DNA of 64,000 bases from CALODL01 sp942492115 (GCA_942492115.1 CALODL010000012.1:1-64000), one strand, 5' to 3'. Shown: positions 47,441 to 58,183, counted from the first letter of the stretch. Numbers and translations are program-made. Notes: generated from the sequence alone by a model not told the origin.

Positions 47441-49681
47441 GTGAGTTACGCGAATATGGGACGTGGGGCAACTCCTCCTTCAGTTCTTAACTCTTTACTG
47501 TTGTTGATCTTGCACCATAGTTTGCCGCGGAAGAACTGGGGCGGGAGACCCCCGGCAGAACCGGTTTTTTTGTGCTACGCTCCCCGTCCAGTGGACGCCT
47601 TCTTGTATCAATATACGGTCGGGGGTGTGGTCTTTGCGGGTGGCGTGGTGTGCTGTGCGAAGTACGGCTACATCAGCCTGCGTGGTCGCGGTCTGCTGCG
47701 CCTCATCCTGCTCATCGTCGGCCTTGCGTTGTTCGCCGGAATACAAGGCTATCTGCAGTATGCACCGATGCACACAGCCCTCCCGGGGCATGCGGGTGCA
47801 CGCCCGGTCCCCACAGTTTCGGCCGCAGCCATCGACTACGTGATCATGGCTGCATACTTCGTTGGAATCCTGGCAGTAGGAACATGGTTCGGTCGCCGGC
47901 AGCGCACACTCAATGATTTTTTCTTCGGCGGACAGCGGTTCAGTTGGTGGCTCGTTTCTCTCAGCCTGATGGCGACCCTCGTTGGCTCATACAGTTTTGT
48001 CAAATACAGTCGAGTGGCGTTCGAGTATGGGCTGTCGAGCAGCCAGAGCTATCTCAACGACTGGTTCTGGACGCCTCTGTTGTTGTTTGGATGGTTACCG
48101 ATCCTGTATTTCTCACGCGTCGGTTCTGTTCCCGAGTACTTCGAACGACGCTTCGGCACCGACGTCCGCGTGGCAGCGACGATCATGCTGCTGTTGTATC
48201 TGATCGGCTACGTCGGGGTGAATCTTTTCACCATGGGCAAGGCGTTGCACATCCTGCTGGGCTGGGATGTGTTCTACGCAGCGATCGTCGTCGCCGGGAT
48301 CTCGATGATCTATGTGACCGCCGGCGGTCAAACGAGTGTGATCATGACCGACCTGCTGCAGGGCCTCATGCTGCTGGTCGTTGGCGGATTCATCATTATC
48401 ATGGGTATTGCCGAATTGGGCGGCTTTACTGAATTCTGGACGCATCTTCCGCGCACGGCACGTCAGGCTTTCCCGGAGCTCAACGCCAACCCAGATTTCA
48501 GTGGCGTGGGGATATTCTGGCAGGATGCCATGGCCAACTCGGCCATGTTCTATTTCATCAACCAGGGTATTCTCATGCGCTTCATGGCAGCACGATCGAT
48601 TTACGACGTGCGCAAAGCGGCGGTCACGATGATCCTGGTGCTGATGCCACTTGCTGCGATCGTCGTCGCCGGCGGTGGATGGATCGCCCGCGCCATGGTC
48701 CATTCGGGCACACTCCCAGACACGGTCGAAGCCGACAAAGCATTCTTCGTCGCCGCACGAGTGCTCAGCCGTCCGGGCATGTTCGGCCTGATCATGGCCG
48801 CGCTGACAGCCGCGCTGATGTCTACGGTCGACACGTTGCTCACCGCGGTTGCCGCGATCGGGGTCAACGATGTCTATCGCCCATTCATCAGGCCACAAGC
48901 AAGTGATCGTGAACTGCTCGGCGTTGCACGCATCATGACCGTCGGCGTCGCTGCGATCGGCATCGCTCTCGTGCCCGTGTTCATGAGCTTCGACTCCATC
49001 TACGCCGCCCATGGTGCCTTCACCGCAGCCGTCACGCCACCTCTGGTCGTGACACTGTTAATGAGCCTGCTGTGGAAGCGGTTCACCCGCGCAGCAGCGC
49101 TGGCCACGCTGATTGGCGGCGGACTGGCTATCATTCTTTCGTTCTTCTTACCGCAGATCATCGCACCGTTCGATCATGGCGTACCACGGGTCGAGGATGC
49201 ACCGGCCTTCAAGCAGTACAAATTCATGCGCGCCTGTTTCGGTCTGTGCGTCAGTGCGGTGATCGCCGTAGTCGTGTCGTTGCTCTCACGCAAACAGGAC
49301 CCACGTCAGCGCGGGCTCATGCTCGGTGAAGCAGATCACGCCCTGCAGGGGTACGCGGGCCAGACAGCGTCTGAGCAACCGCGTACACGTCAGTCCGTTG
49401 CCCGAGTCAGGATGAGCGCCGAAGAAATACCCAATATCAACCTCCGGCCGGGCGCGGTCATTTCCACGTCTCTGAGCGAGGCCCTGGACGCCCGCGTCGG
49501 CTGCACGCTCTATGTGTCTGACCAACGGCGGTTTCTGGGTGGCCTGCGTTCTGCACATGTCGGCGTGGCGCGTATCGAGCAGGACAAGACCGAGTGGATC
49601 AGCTTGCCCTCGGAAACCTACGAGGCTGTGATTGCCCCACAGCGCACGAGCCATCCAGTACGGGTGGAAAACATGTACTAG
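47441..49681 (+). CDS. Sodium:solute symporter (SSS family) with C-terminal extension
   Basis: The open frame is 746 residues; the true start is uncertain (47441 or further in). After an N-terminal region with two helices, the SSS core starts at about residue 125 (AAIDYVIMAAYFVGILAVGTWFG) and has about 13 helices, including GGQRFSWWLVSLSLMATLVGSYSF and GLIMAALTAALMSTVDTLLTAVA. The last 120 residues are soluble (INLRPGAVISTSLSEALDAR ... LGGLRSAHVGVARI) and not part of the usual transporter. The substrate cannot be told. The sequence is intact. Confidence 0.82.
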   Translation: MSYANMGRGATPPSVLNSLLLLILHHSLPRKNWGGRPPAEPVFLCYAPRPVDAFLYQYTVGGVVFAGGVVCCAKYGYISLRGRGLLRLILLIVGLALFAGIQGYLQYAPMHTALPGHAGARPVPTVSAAAIDYVIMAAYFVGILAVGTWFGRRQRTLNDFFFGGQRFSWWLVSLSLMATLVGSYSFVKYSRVAFEYGLSSSQSYLNDWFWTPLLLFGWLPILYFSRVGSVPEYFERRFGTDVRVAATIMLLLYLIGYVGVNLFTMGKALHILLGWDVFYAAIVVAGISMIYVTAGGQTSVIMTDLLQGLMLLVVGGFIIIMGIAELGGFTEFWTHLPRTARQAFPELNANPDFSGVGIFWQDAMANSAMFYFINQGILMRFMAARSIYDVRKAAVTMILVLMPLAAIVVAGGGWIARAMVHSGTLPDTVEADKAFFVAARVLSRPGMFGLIMAALTAALMSTVDTLLTAVAAIGVNDVYRPFIRPQASDRELLGVARIMTVGVAAIGIALVPVFMSFDSIYAAHGAFTAAVTPPLVVTLLMSLLWKRFTRAAALATLIGGGLAIILSFFLPQIIAPFDHGVPRVEDAPAFKQYKFMRACFGLCVSAVIAVVVSLLSRKQDPRQRGLMLGEADHALQGYAGQTASEQPRTRQSVARVRMSAEEIPNINLRPGAVISTSLSEALDARVGCTLYVSDQRRFLGGLRSAHVGVARIEQDKTEWISLPSETYEAVIAPQRTSHPVRVENMY

Positions 49682-49709
49682 CGCTCGCTACGGGACAGGG
49701 CTGCAGGCG

Positions 49710-52379
49710 TCACCTATCCTCAGCGGTCACCCGCACCCGCACATGAGCGTCATCGCGAACCGCCTTACGTGCGTGTGGCGTAGTCGGAAATAGCATCGAA
49801 CGTCCTTCTGGATCGCCCTGTTGTCCGCGCAACTCTATGCCGAATAGCCCAAGTGCATCGCGGCTTGCCTTGAACACGAACGTCGCCATGTAGGCTCCCG
49901 CTGGAGCGAAGACACCCGAGTCATCGACACCAGCAAGCATCTGCTGACGTTCAACGTTGAAGGCGTGCCACGCAGGCCTCTGGGCAAACACAGCATCCGA
50001 TCGATCCTCGACTGCCATGTCAACGAGTTCGAGTGACCCGCGGTTTCCGCCGTACGTGTCGATGTGCAGTTGGTATCCGCGGAGATCCGCGACGTCATGC
50101 TCAAGAAACGCGGACACGACCACAAGCTGTGAGCCGCGTACACGGAGATCTGCAGCACGGAGTTCGATCGCTGCGGGCGGCAGGAAGACCACTGGAGCAG
50201 GCGCCGGCCCTGCGCCGCACGAGCAACTCAGCGCGCCACTGAAGATATTCAAGGTCGTAAACGCATCGTTGGCATCGCACACGCCGTCGGGTGTGCACGG
50301 GGCCTGGAACCCGGAACCATCGACATTGACTGCAGCAGGTGCGTCGTCTTCGCATTCGTAGGAGCTGGGCGGAGGACGCATTCCAGTGTTCGAAAAACAA
50401 TTGAGGGCGTGAAAGCGGTCGTTCCCATCTACTGCGCCGTCAGGCGCACACGCTCCGAATGCCCCGCCCAGATCTGAGAAGAGAATCGGCGTCTCCTGGC
50501 ACAGTCCATTTGAACAGTCCCACCATATGCAGGGGTCGTCGCGAATTCCGTCCAGGTCGCGATCGGCACAGTCGCTGCGCACGACACAACTGCACACATC
50601 GATGATCCCATCATGATTCTCATCTAGATCCGGGTCAGCGAAGACTTCCTCGAAATCCGGGATCTTGTTGCCGTTACAATCGCCCTGATCCACGACGTCA
50701 CTCAAGAACACGGCGAAATCGAACTCGTCTACGTCGCCATCACCCTCGTAATCCATGACCTCGCATCCAGGCGTAATCGACCCGGGATCATGTGGCCCCG
50801 AGCATGCCGTGAACACACCCAGATCGACCGCATCACGATCACCATCGCCATCACTGTCACCCAGTTTGTCAGGCGGATAGAGCCGCCATGTCTGATTGAC
50901 CGGCATGGAGGTCAATGTCCGAGTGGTTCCACTGGGCCACGACATCACGATCTCATCAATCAACGGGGCATCGCCCAACCCAAAATGCACGACCAGCTCG
51001 TTTTGTGACAAGTAGTTATTCCCGGCGATGACCTCTCGTTGCTGCATGGTCTCCCCGATGACCACATCGACCCGGCCCCCAATCGCATAACGCTGCGGGC
51101 CCTCGCCAATGAGATCACCGCGCACCCAGTTGCCCCCGGCGCCTTCGTGATTGATGAACAACCGCAACGGATCCCCATGACTCACGACCGCCAGGTCAAG
51201 ATCCCCATCCGTGTCGATGTCGGCACTGGCCACCGCAAAAGAGTACGACTCTACGTCCACGCCCAGCGCCGTGCTGACGTCCACTGCTGGCCACGTCCCA
51301 TCATGCTTGTACAGTCTGTTTCGCGCATCGGGCGACGAGCCAACAATATTGCACACGTACAGGTCGAGAATGGTGTCGTGGTCGTAGTCGAAGAAATGAG
51401 CGCCCCAACCCAGGGCATTGGATACGACGCCGGCCGCAACTTCCTCACGAGCAAAGGTTCCGTCTCCTTGATTCATCAATAGGACGTTTCCGGCAACGGT
51501 GTTTGTCACGTAAATATCCTGGAAACCGTTGCCCTCGAAATCGCCGAGAGCAATGCACATCGACCCGATGCACGCCTCGGTACCGGAGTCTTCAGTAATA
51601 TTGACGAAAGTGCCGCCGACATTCTCGAATAAATGATTCTTCCACTCATCACACTCTTCACCCCTGTCTGTGGCGAGATACAAATCTGCATCGCCATCGC
51701 GATCGAAATCAAAGAAAGATGCCTGGAACGTTGGGTCCTCGTCGCGATCAACACCGAGGCTGACTGCAACGTCTTCAAAGGTACCATCGCCAAGATTGCG
51801 AAAGAGACGGTTGGGCGTAAAACGATTGGCCACGTACAAATCGAGCCATCCGTCCGTATCGAAATCGGACCAGGCACAGCCGTAGGCCGGCCCATCGTCA
51901 TCCAGCCCGGCCGCGACGGTCACGTCCGTGAACATGAATCCGCCCTCGTTGCGCAGCAGGCGGTTTGGTGTGGGATCATTTGGAAAGAAAAGGTAACTGC
52001 GTCCAGCAGAGATGAAGAGATCGAGATCACCGTCGCGATCGTAATCGCCCGCAATCACACCGGTCGCGCTCGGCACGGGTGCAACTCCGTTCTGCACCGA
52101 CCTTGAAATGAACGCACCGCCGGTGTTCTCGAAAATACCGACGACGGCATCTGGTCGTCCAACGACAACCACATCCGCGTCACCGTCATCATCGAGGTCG
52201 GCGAAGGCCAGACCAGTACCCCAGTCTTCAGCAAAAAACATGGGATCCTGAACAGTAAGGTAAGACAGACCACGCGACTGGGCCTCTTCTGTAAAACCGG
52301 AGGGCGCACCAGCCAGCGCGGCGGAAGATGCCAGCAGCGCGGCCATCGGCGCAACATGCCTGACCAACATGTAATTCAT
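49710..52379 (-). CDS. FG-GAP/ASPIC-UnbV secreted protein with dockerin-like and cohesin-like parts
   Basis: An intact 889-residue protein with a signal peptide (MAALLASSAALAGAP). Residues about 50-420 hold seven FG-GAP/VCBS repeats (FADLDDDGDADVVVVG, GDYDRDGDLDLFIS and similar calcium loops). Residues 430-510 are the ASPIC/UnbV domain (IGGRVDVVIGETMQQREV ... VMSWPSGTTRTL). Then come dockerin-like EF pairs (GDSDGDGDRDAVDLGVF; YEGDGDVDEFDFAVFL), Cys-rich segments and a C-terminal cohesin-like beta domain (LRGYQLHIDTYGGNRGSLELVDM). It is probably a cell-surface or extracellular scaffold or adhesion protein. Confidence 0.85.
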   Translation of the reverse strand: MNYMLVRHVAPMAALLASSAALAGAPSGFTEEAQSRGLSYLTVQDPMFFAEDWGTGLAFADLDDDGDADVVVVGRPDAVVGIFENTGGAFISRSVQNGVAPVPSATGVIAGDYDRDGDLDLFISAGRSYLFFPNDPTPNRLLRNEGGFMFTDVTVAAGLDDDGPAYGCAWSDFDTDGWLDLYVANRFTPNRLFRNLGDGTFEDVAVSLGVDRDEDPTFQASFFDFDRDGDADLYLATDRGEECDEWKNHLFENVGGTFVNITEDSGTEACIGSMCIALGDFEGNGFQDIYVTNTVAGNVLLMNQGDGTFAREEVAAGVVSNALGWGAHFFDYDHDTILDLYVCNIVGSSPDARNRLYKHDGTWPAVDVSTALGVDVESYSFAVASADIDTDGDLDLAVVSHGDPLRLFINHEGAGGNWVRGDLIGEGPQRYAIGGRVDVVIGETMQQREVIAGNNYLSQNELVVHFGLGDAPLIDEIVMSWPSGTTRTLTSMPVNQTWRLYPPDKLGDSDGDGDRDAVDLGVFTACSGPHDPGSITPGCEVMDYEGDGDVDEFDFAVFLSDVVDQGDCNGNKIPDFEEVFADPDLDENHDGIIDVCSCVVRSDCADRDLDGIRDDPCIWWDCSNGLCQETPILFSDLGGAFGACAPDGAVDGNDRFHALNCFSNTGMRPPPSSYECEDDAPAAVNVDGSGFQAPCTPDGVCDANDAFTTLNIFSGALSCSCGAGPAPAPVVFLPPAAIELRAADLRVRGSQLVVVSAFLEHDVADLRGYQLHIDTYGGNRGSLELVDMAVEDRSDAVFAQRPAWHAFNVERQQMLAGVDDSGVFAPAGAYMATFVFKASRDALGLFGIELRGQQGDPEGRSMLFPTTPHARKAVRDDAHVRVRVTAEDR

Positions 52380-52573
52380 TGAGGGTGCTCCACTTCTTCC
52401 CTAGAATGACCTGAGACATGTATCCCGCTCCGCATCCGCCTGGACACAGGGCTGAGCCTTTAGTCTATCGCCCGGGATGTGCTGGACCAAGCATCCGCAC
52501 CTGCCCCACCACCACGGGGCTGCGGTCAGAAAGTGGAGCCCTGGGTCCACAAGCCGTTACAGAGCATCGACAT

Positions 52574-53722
52574 ATGACAAGACGTACGCGCGGACTCATA
52601 GGACTTGCCGTTATCGGCTGTGGCGGGTGTTTCGAGATCGCTTACGTTCTGCCTGCCCTGCGTGGCCAGTTGCACATCGTCAACAATGCCGAGGACATCG
52701 ACACGGTATTGGCCCGTGGCCAGCTCACAGCCGACCAACTGGACAAGCTCGAGCTGATGCGCGACGCCCGCGAATTCGCTCGACGCCGCATGGGCCTGTA
52801 CACCCGCGATCAATTCGACATGTTCTATGACGCCGGTGACGATCCGGTGGCCTACAACCTGTCCGCGGCACCCGACGATGCACTGACGCCCTACACCTGG
52901 TGGTTCCCGATCATCGGAACGATTCCCTACCTGGCCTTTTTCGACCGTTCAAGCGTCGATGCGCGCGCGGATGATCTGCAACGTGACAATCACGACACGT
53001 TCATCTACGAACTAGACGCGTACAACGCGAGCAATTTCTTCTCCAACCCGATCCTCTCGCCGGTCTTGCAACGTGAGAAAGTCGACCTGGCCAGCGTCGT
53101 GATTCACGAACTCTTGCACAGCACGGTGTGGGCGCCCGACAACACCGACTTCAATGAAAGTCTGGCCACCTTTGTCGGACGGACCGGCGCGATTGATTTC
53201 TTCAACAGTGATTTCGTTGATGAGCCCGAACTGGCAGAGCGGGCGCGGGAGCTGTTCGAGGACGTCGATAGACTTGAAGGCTTCATCCAAGCACTGATCG
53301 ACGAACTCAACGTACTGTACGCGTCGACTCGTCCACGCACGGACAAGCTCGCCCAACGCGAATTGATCATCGAAGCGGCCAAGGTGCGTTTCAAGGACGA
53401 CATCCGCCCCACACTGAACGACCCGAAATTATTCTCGTGGATACCCGACATGGAGCCGAACAACGCATTCCTGCTCGGCTTTCAGCGCTACAGTCGGGAT
53501 CTGAACATCTTTGCTGCTGTGCATGAGGCCACCGGTCGCGTGTGGCCCCGTTCCATTGACGTGTTCAGAGCTGCGGCAGCTGAGCCCGATCCATATGCCG
53601 GCCTGGAAGAGTGGCTCGCTGAGCGACAGGCTGTGGCCCACATCCTGCCGACGGTCCCCGTTGCGCGTGGTCGCTGTGTGTGCCATGCGAGAAGAACGTT
53701 GTTCGAAGACACAACCCCTTGA
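52574..53722 (+). CDS. Putative zinc aminopeptidase lipoprotein
   Basis: A 382-residue protein from the ATG at 52574 (MTRRTRGLIGLAVIGCGGC, lipobox VIGC); the longer open frame upstream lacks a signal. It resembles the Pfam 'Aminopep' family. YVLPALRGQLHIVNNAEDID is the typical start, and TPYTWWFPIIGTIPYLAFFD precedes the zinc motif VVIHELLHSTVW, with the third ligand in FNESLATFVG. A long helical C-terminus follows. It should be anchored to a membrane facing the periplasm. The sequence is intact. Confidence 0.82.
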   Translation: MTRRTRGLIGLAVIGCGGCFEIAYVLPALRGQLHIVNNAEDIDTVLARGQLTADQLDKLELMRDAREFARRRMGLYTRDQFDMFYDAGDDPVAYNLSAAPDDALTPYTWWFPIIGTIPYLAFFDRSSVDARADDLQRDNHDTFIYELDAYNASNFFSNPILSPVLQREKVDLASVVIHELLHSTVWAPDNTDFNESLATFVGRTGAIDFFNSDFVDEPELAERARELFEDVDRLEGFIQALIDELNVLYASTRPRTDKLAQRELIIEAAKVRFKDDIRPTLNDPKLFSWIPDMEPNNAFLLGFQRYSRDLNIFAAVHEATGRVWPRSIDVFRAAAAEPDPYAGLEEWLAERQAVAHILPTVPVARGRCVCHARRTLFEDTTP

Positions 53723-53733
53723 GCCGCTAAATG

Positions 53734-56685
53734 TCAGGCCCCTCGTTCATCGTCGGTCCCCTGCGCAGCGGTACACCTCAGGGCGATCATGATCGTCGTA
53801 CCGACACCGGGCGAGGAATCGACGTGAATACTTCCCCCGAGATCTTCGACAATACCATGCACGATGGCCAACCCGAGGCCCGTTCCCTGGGCCCGCGCTT
53901 TGGTGGTGAAGAACGGATCGAACATTCGCTCGCTGATGTCCTCCGTCATACCAACGCCCTCATCTTCAACAACGAGCAATGCCTGCCCCGATCCGCCAGT
54001 ATCGAAATCGGCCCAATGCCCGGGAGGAGGTTGGATCCGGGACACGCGCAATAGCAGTCGCCCACCATCAGGCATCGAATCCCGGGCGTTCACGACCAGA
54101 TTCAAGAGCACCTGCTGCAACTGCGACGGATCGGCCTCGATCCACATTGATTCGGCTTCGTCGAGGTCGGTGACGAAATCGATGGCCGAAGGAATAATGG
54201 GCCGCAATAGGCGCATCGTATCCCCGACGAGCCGCCCCACATGAATGGGGTGCTTGGTCAGAGGACTGTTGCGGCTAAAGGCCAGCAGGGCCTGAATCAC
54301 ACCGCTGCCCTGGTCGGCGACGGTATCAATGCCACGAGTGGCCTCGAGAATTCGTGGATCCGCAGCACCCGCCTGTTCAGCCATGTCCTTGTAACCAATG
54401 ATGGCTGTCAGCAGGTTGTTGAAGTCGTGCGCCACACCCGCGGCCAGAGTCCCGACGGCTTCCATGCGCTGCGACCGCCGCAACTGCTCCTCGAGCAGGA
54501 GTTGCCGACCGCGCGCTCTCCCACGCTGCACGATGTAGAGAATCAGCAAGACGAATGCAATGACGCCCACGAACGCAACGATCATTCGAAACCGCGGCTG
54601 CCGATACCACGGTGGCATCATACTGAACGATAATGTGGCCACGTTACTCACTTGTTCCTCGGCATTGACGGCGCGGGCTTCGAAAACATAGGCCCCGGGG
54701 GTCAGAACTCCGAGGCGCAACAGGCCCTGGTCGCTCAAAGTTGACCACGTATCGTCACGCCCCAACAAACGGTATTGATACTTGGCGCCACGGGCGCTGC
54801 GCCAACCAAGACAGGCTAACTGGACCTGGAGATCACGGCCCGTTCGTGAGGTGGCCACATTGTCGCGATCGGTCGGACTCAGGTCACCCCGCAGCATGAT
54901 CTCCTGGATCACCAGGAGCGGCGGCACGACGCTGGGCTCGAAGTGCCTGGTATCAATCCGCACCAGCCCCTGGTTAGTCCCAACAAAAAGGTTGTCGCGC
55001 GGCCCGATGATGACATGTGAGAGATTTGGACTGGGCAACCCGTCGGCGGGTGTGAAACGGGTCGTCCGGCCCGCACGACAACGCACCAACCCCAGGCGAG
55101 TCGCCGCCCACACCGTACCGTCGGCCTGGCATGCGACATCGCGCACCAGACCGATGTCCACTTGTGCAGTCGACATGTCCTCCGCCTGGCCGTCGTGCCA
55201 CCGCAGCAGGGTGTCGCGTGTACCGATCCACACGACGCCTTCACGGCCCATGGCCATTGACAGGATCTCGCGACCGGACATGACCACCTGCCAGGCACCC
55301 GGCACTCCGTGGGCCAGTCCCTGCGACGTCGCAACGAGCACGCGCCCGTCCGCGCCAGCGGCCAGATTGTGCACCAGGTGTCCGAGTTCGGGTGGGAGAA
55401 CAACCGCTTGCATGGTGTCACCCGTGTAGTGCAGCAGCCCTCCGGACGTCCCCAGCAGCAAGCCGCTGTCGGGCGCCTCGACGATGTCACGAATGCGCAC
55501 ACCCGGATTCACCGGTGAATTGAGACTCTCGGCAGATGTCAATCCCGCGCGGCTGGTCATCCACAGCGTCCCGGCCGAATCGATCAACATCTTATCGATG
55601 CCGTCCTTGACTCCATCCGCATCATGTGTGCCAGGCCCGATGAGGTTGATGCCCTGTATCGTGCTGACCAGAAAGCGGTCCTCCGCAAGGAACACGAGGT
55701 CGGTTACCAACCCATGATTGAGTCCGTCCTCCACGTCATAAACGACGATGCTCTGCGAGCGCAGCTGATAGACCCCTCTCCCGAACGTGCCGATCCACAG
55801 GAAACCTTCACGGTCGATATGCAAACTATGAACATCATCGTTAATCAACCCATCTTCTCGCCCGATGTGCTCAAAGCGGCCACCATGGTAAGCAAACGCG
55901 CCCCGTTCAGTGGCCACCCACATCTGACCCGTTGGGGCCTCGAGTAGCGCATTGACATCTTCGTTCAACAGACCATCGCTTGCGCCGAAGCGTTCAAGAT
56001 GGCCTTCGTGCCACCGGTACAATCCTCCCGGCCTGCGCAAGCCGATCCACAACGCTCCATCATCCGCCAGCAGAATGCGGTTGGGACCGTTGCCGACCTC
56101 GTTGCGGAACATCCGCGACACCGACCCGTTCGCCAGCCGAAGAATTGCGTGTTCAACCGCCAGCCAGACCGCACCATCGTCCGCAAACGCGATGCTGAAG
56201 ATCACCTCGTTCGCGGTTCCGCCCACCAGTTGCGGGGCCGCCGCCCCTTGTGAGCGATACCGATACAGTCCGTTGCGCGTGCCCACGAGGAGGTCCCCGT
56301 CCGGAGCACGGGACAGGGCCGTGACCAACATCGTGTCCAACGGGGACGGCACCACGTGATCCGTTAGATGATGGACGTCGGCGCCCCGCAAGCCATCGGC
56401 GGTCCCAATCCACAAAGTACCGTCATCATCTTCCAGGAAACACTGCGCGCCGGTGCCCCACGCGTACAATTCGCGAAACGGCTCGAAACCGTTGTTTTGC
56501 CCGCGCCATACGCCACCTTCGGTCCCGAGCCAGAAATACCCACGGCTGTCTTCATGGATGGCGTTGACGATCACGCCGCGCAGCTCGTCAAACGAGAACA
56601 GGGCGCGCGACGCTGCACGAGCGTGGACGACCGCATTCAAGAGCAGGATTGAGATCAGGACGTGAAGGCGACAAGACCAAGCCAT
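53734..56685 (-). CDS. Reg_prop/Y_Y_Y sensor histidine kinase
   Basis: An intact 983-residue protein: signal/TM start, then about 12-14 two-component-regulator propeller repeats (GYFWLGTEGGVWRG, GTLWIGTADGLRG and so on, residues 40-590). A Y_Y_Y domain follows (LACLGWRSARGAKYQYRLLG), then one TM helix (IVAFVGVIAFVLLILYIVQ, about residues 695-713). The HisKA-type dimerisation box is GVAHDFNNLLTAIIGY. HATPase_c has NLVVNARDSMP, VEDEGVGM and GTGLGLAIVHGI. No receiver or output domain is present, so a separate response regulator is needed, and none is nearby. It starts tail to tail with the aminopeptidase-like gene. Confidence 0.9.
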   Translation of the reverse strand: MAWSCRLHVLISILLLNAVVHARAASRALFSFDELRGVIVNAIHEDSRGYFWLGTEGGVWRGQNNGFEPFRELYAWGTGAQCFLEDDDGTLWIGTADGLRGADVHHLTDHVVPSPLDTMLVTALSRAPDGDLLVGTRNGLYRYRSQGAAAPQLVGGTANEVIFSIAFADDGAVWLAVEHAILRLANGSVSRMFRNEVGNGPNRILLADDGALWIGLRRPGGLYRWHEGHLERFGASDGLLNEDVNALLEAPTGQMWVATERGAFAYHGGRFEHIGREDGLINDDVHSLHIDREGFLWIGTFGRGVYQLRSQSIVVYDVEDGLNHGLVTDLVFLAEDRFLVSTIQGINLIGPGTHDADGVKDGIDKMLIDSAGTLWMTSRAGLTSAESLNSPVNPGVRIRDIVEAPDSGLLLGTSGGLLHYTGDTMQAVVLPPELGHLVHNLAAGADGRVLVATSQGLAHGVPGAWQVVMSGREILSMAMGREGVVWIGTRDTLLRWHDGQAEDMSTAQVDIGLVRDVACQADGTVWAATRLGLVRCRAGRTTRFTPADGLPSPNLSHVIIGPRDNLFVGTNQGLVRIDTRHFEPSVVPPLLVIQEIMLRGDLSPTDRDNVATSRTGRDLQVQLACLGWRSARGAKYQYRLLGRDDTWSTLSDQGLLRLGVLTPGAYVFEARAVNAEEQVSNVATLSFSMMPPWYRQPRFRMIVAFVGVIAFVLLILYIVQRGRARGRQLLLEEQLRRSQRMEAVGTLAAGVAHDFNNLLTAIIGYKDMAEQAGAADPRILEATRGIDTVADQGSGVIQALLAFSRNSPLTKHPIHVGRLVGDTMRLLRPIIPSAIDFVTDLDEAESMWIEADPSQLQQVLLNLVVNARDSMPDGGRLLLRVSRIQPPPGHWADFDTGGSGQALLVVEDEGVGMTEDISERMFDPFFTTKARAQGTGLGLAIVHGIVEDLGGSIHVDSSPGVGTTIMIALRCTAAQGTDDERGA

Positions 56686-56794
56686 GCCGCGATTATCCCG
56701 ATTGGCCGGAAACGGTCCAGCGCAGCCCCCGGCTACGGGTTCGATGGTGCCGCAGGCTCGGGTCGGCCTCGCCGCCGGCAGCGCCCGACACGGC

Positions 56795-58183
56795 CTAGCG
56801 GCCCACGCAGTCTACCACGGCGTCGGCGTTCGATGGCAAACCTGCGGTCAGTATTTCGGGCCCATCGGCTGCCCGCACGGCAACGGTTTCTTCGATGCGG
56901 ATTCCACCGAAACGGCTGGCCAGAAGCTCTTCGACCATGGGGCGATTGACGGCATCCTTGAACGGTTCCCAGATCTCCGCGGTCTCCCAAATGGCCGGAA
57001 CCATGTAGAATCCTGGTTCGATGGTCACGCACATCCCCGGCTCGAGGTCGCGATCGAGGCGCAGGAACTTGTTGCCGAATTCCTGACGACGCGAACGACC
57101 GGGCGCATACCCGGCAAGGTCGCCGAAATCTTCCATATCATGAACGTCCAAGCCAATCAGATGGCCCACACCATGTGGAAAAAACAGGGTGTGCGCGTAG
57201 CGCCCGGCCAGCTCCAGAGGATCGCCCTTGAGCAAACCGATATCGACGAGGCCGGTACACAACGTTCGGCCGGCGATATCATGGACCTCGCGATAACGCG
57301 TTGTCGGAACACACGCGTCGATGGCCGCACGCATTGCCATCAGAACAGCGTCGTACAACGGACGCTGTACAGCCCCCCATGCGCCATCCACGGGGAATGT
57401 GCGTGTGACATCGCAAGCGTAACCGCCTGGCTCTTCTGCACCGCCGTCGACCAGCAGCAGTGCGCCAGACGACAACGTATTGGGATGACCATGGGCATGC
57501 AGAACCTCGCCACGCATGGTAATGATTGGCGTGAACGACGGGCGGTGCTCGTGGGCCGCGATCGCCGCACCAAATGCTGCCGCGATCTGTGCCTCAGTCA
57601 CTCCGGGGCGACAGGCGGCCATGGCGGTCAGGTGAGCCGAGATGGTGACCTCGGCAGCGCGGCGCATGGCTGCGAGCTCGTAGTTGTCCTTGATCAGGCG
57701 CAGATGAATGATCTCACGCAGCTCGTCGTCACTCGGCACAAGCAGGCCGTTATCGCGCGCCAATGCACGTGTAGGCTCACATTCCGGAACGACAGCAGCA
57801 GTCGCGCGCCCCGCAAGTACGTCGCTCAGTTCTTCTGGCGACACTGCTGCTTCGATTCCACTGGCAACCAGCAGATCCGCATCATCCGGTGGCAGGCCGA
57901 TCCACAGGGCATCGTCGGGACCGGGCGGAACGCGCACGAGCGTGCTGCCGCTCGCTCCATCACCTCCCGGCTCGATGATCAACGCCGCACCCTCGAGCGC
58001 GGGAGGACCACCGAAGTACAAGTAATTGCTGTCGGCGCGAAACGGATATGGCGTCGTGGCACAGGTTCGGCGTGGCGCGCGGCCGGCAAACAGGGCCAGG
58101 GGGCGCGTCAACGCCGATGCAAGTTGAGCCCGGCGGCGACGGTACACATCCGGAGGCGCGGTCATGGACAGGGTCGTGCTCAT
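56795..58183 (-). CDS. pepP: Xaa-Pro aminopeptidase (M24B)
   Basis: A 462-residue protein from the ATG at 58183 (MSTTLSMTAPPDVYRRRR); a longer frame exists upstream. The N-terminal AMP_N domain reads FRADSNYLYFGG. The dinuclear metal site is complete: Asp in LLLVDGGAEE, Asp in ACDVTRTFPV, His in FPHGVGHLIGLDVHD, Glu in TIEPGFYM and Glu in GIRIEETVAV. It removes N-terminal residues preceding proline, in the cytoplasm. The sequence is intact. It lies behind the sensor kinase on the same strand with about 110 bases between. Confidence 0.92.
   Translation of the reverse strand: MSTTLSMTAPPDVYRRRRAQLASALTRPLALFAGRAPRRTCATTPYPFRADSNYLYFGGPPALEGAALIIEPGGDGASGSTLVRVPPGPDDALWIGLPPDDADLLVASGIEAAVSPEELSDVLAGRATAAVVPECEPTRALARDNGLLVPSDDELREIIHLRLIKDNYELAAMRRAAEVTISAHLTAMAACRPGVTEAQIAAAFGAAIAAHEHRPSFTPIITMRGEVLHAHGHPNTLSSGALLLVDGGAEEPGGYACDVTRTFPVDGAWGAVQRPLYDAVLMAMRAAIDACVPTTRYREVHDIAGRTLCTGLVDIGLLKGDPLELAGRYAHTLFFPHGVGHLIGLDVHDMEDFGDLAGYAPGRSRRQEFGNKFLRLDRDLEPGMCVTIEPGFYMVPAIWETAEIWEPFKDAVNRPMVEELLASRFGGIRIEETVAVRAADGPEILTAGLPSNADAVVDCVGR

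Noticed and set aside
48113..49012. 299-residue open frame opposite the symporter
   Set aside because: Its His/Asp/Arg-rich composition mirrors the hydrophobic symporter codons. It is a shadow.
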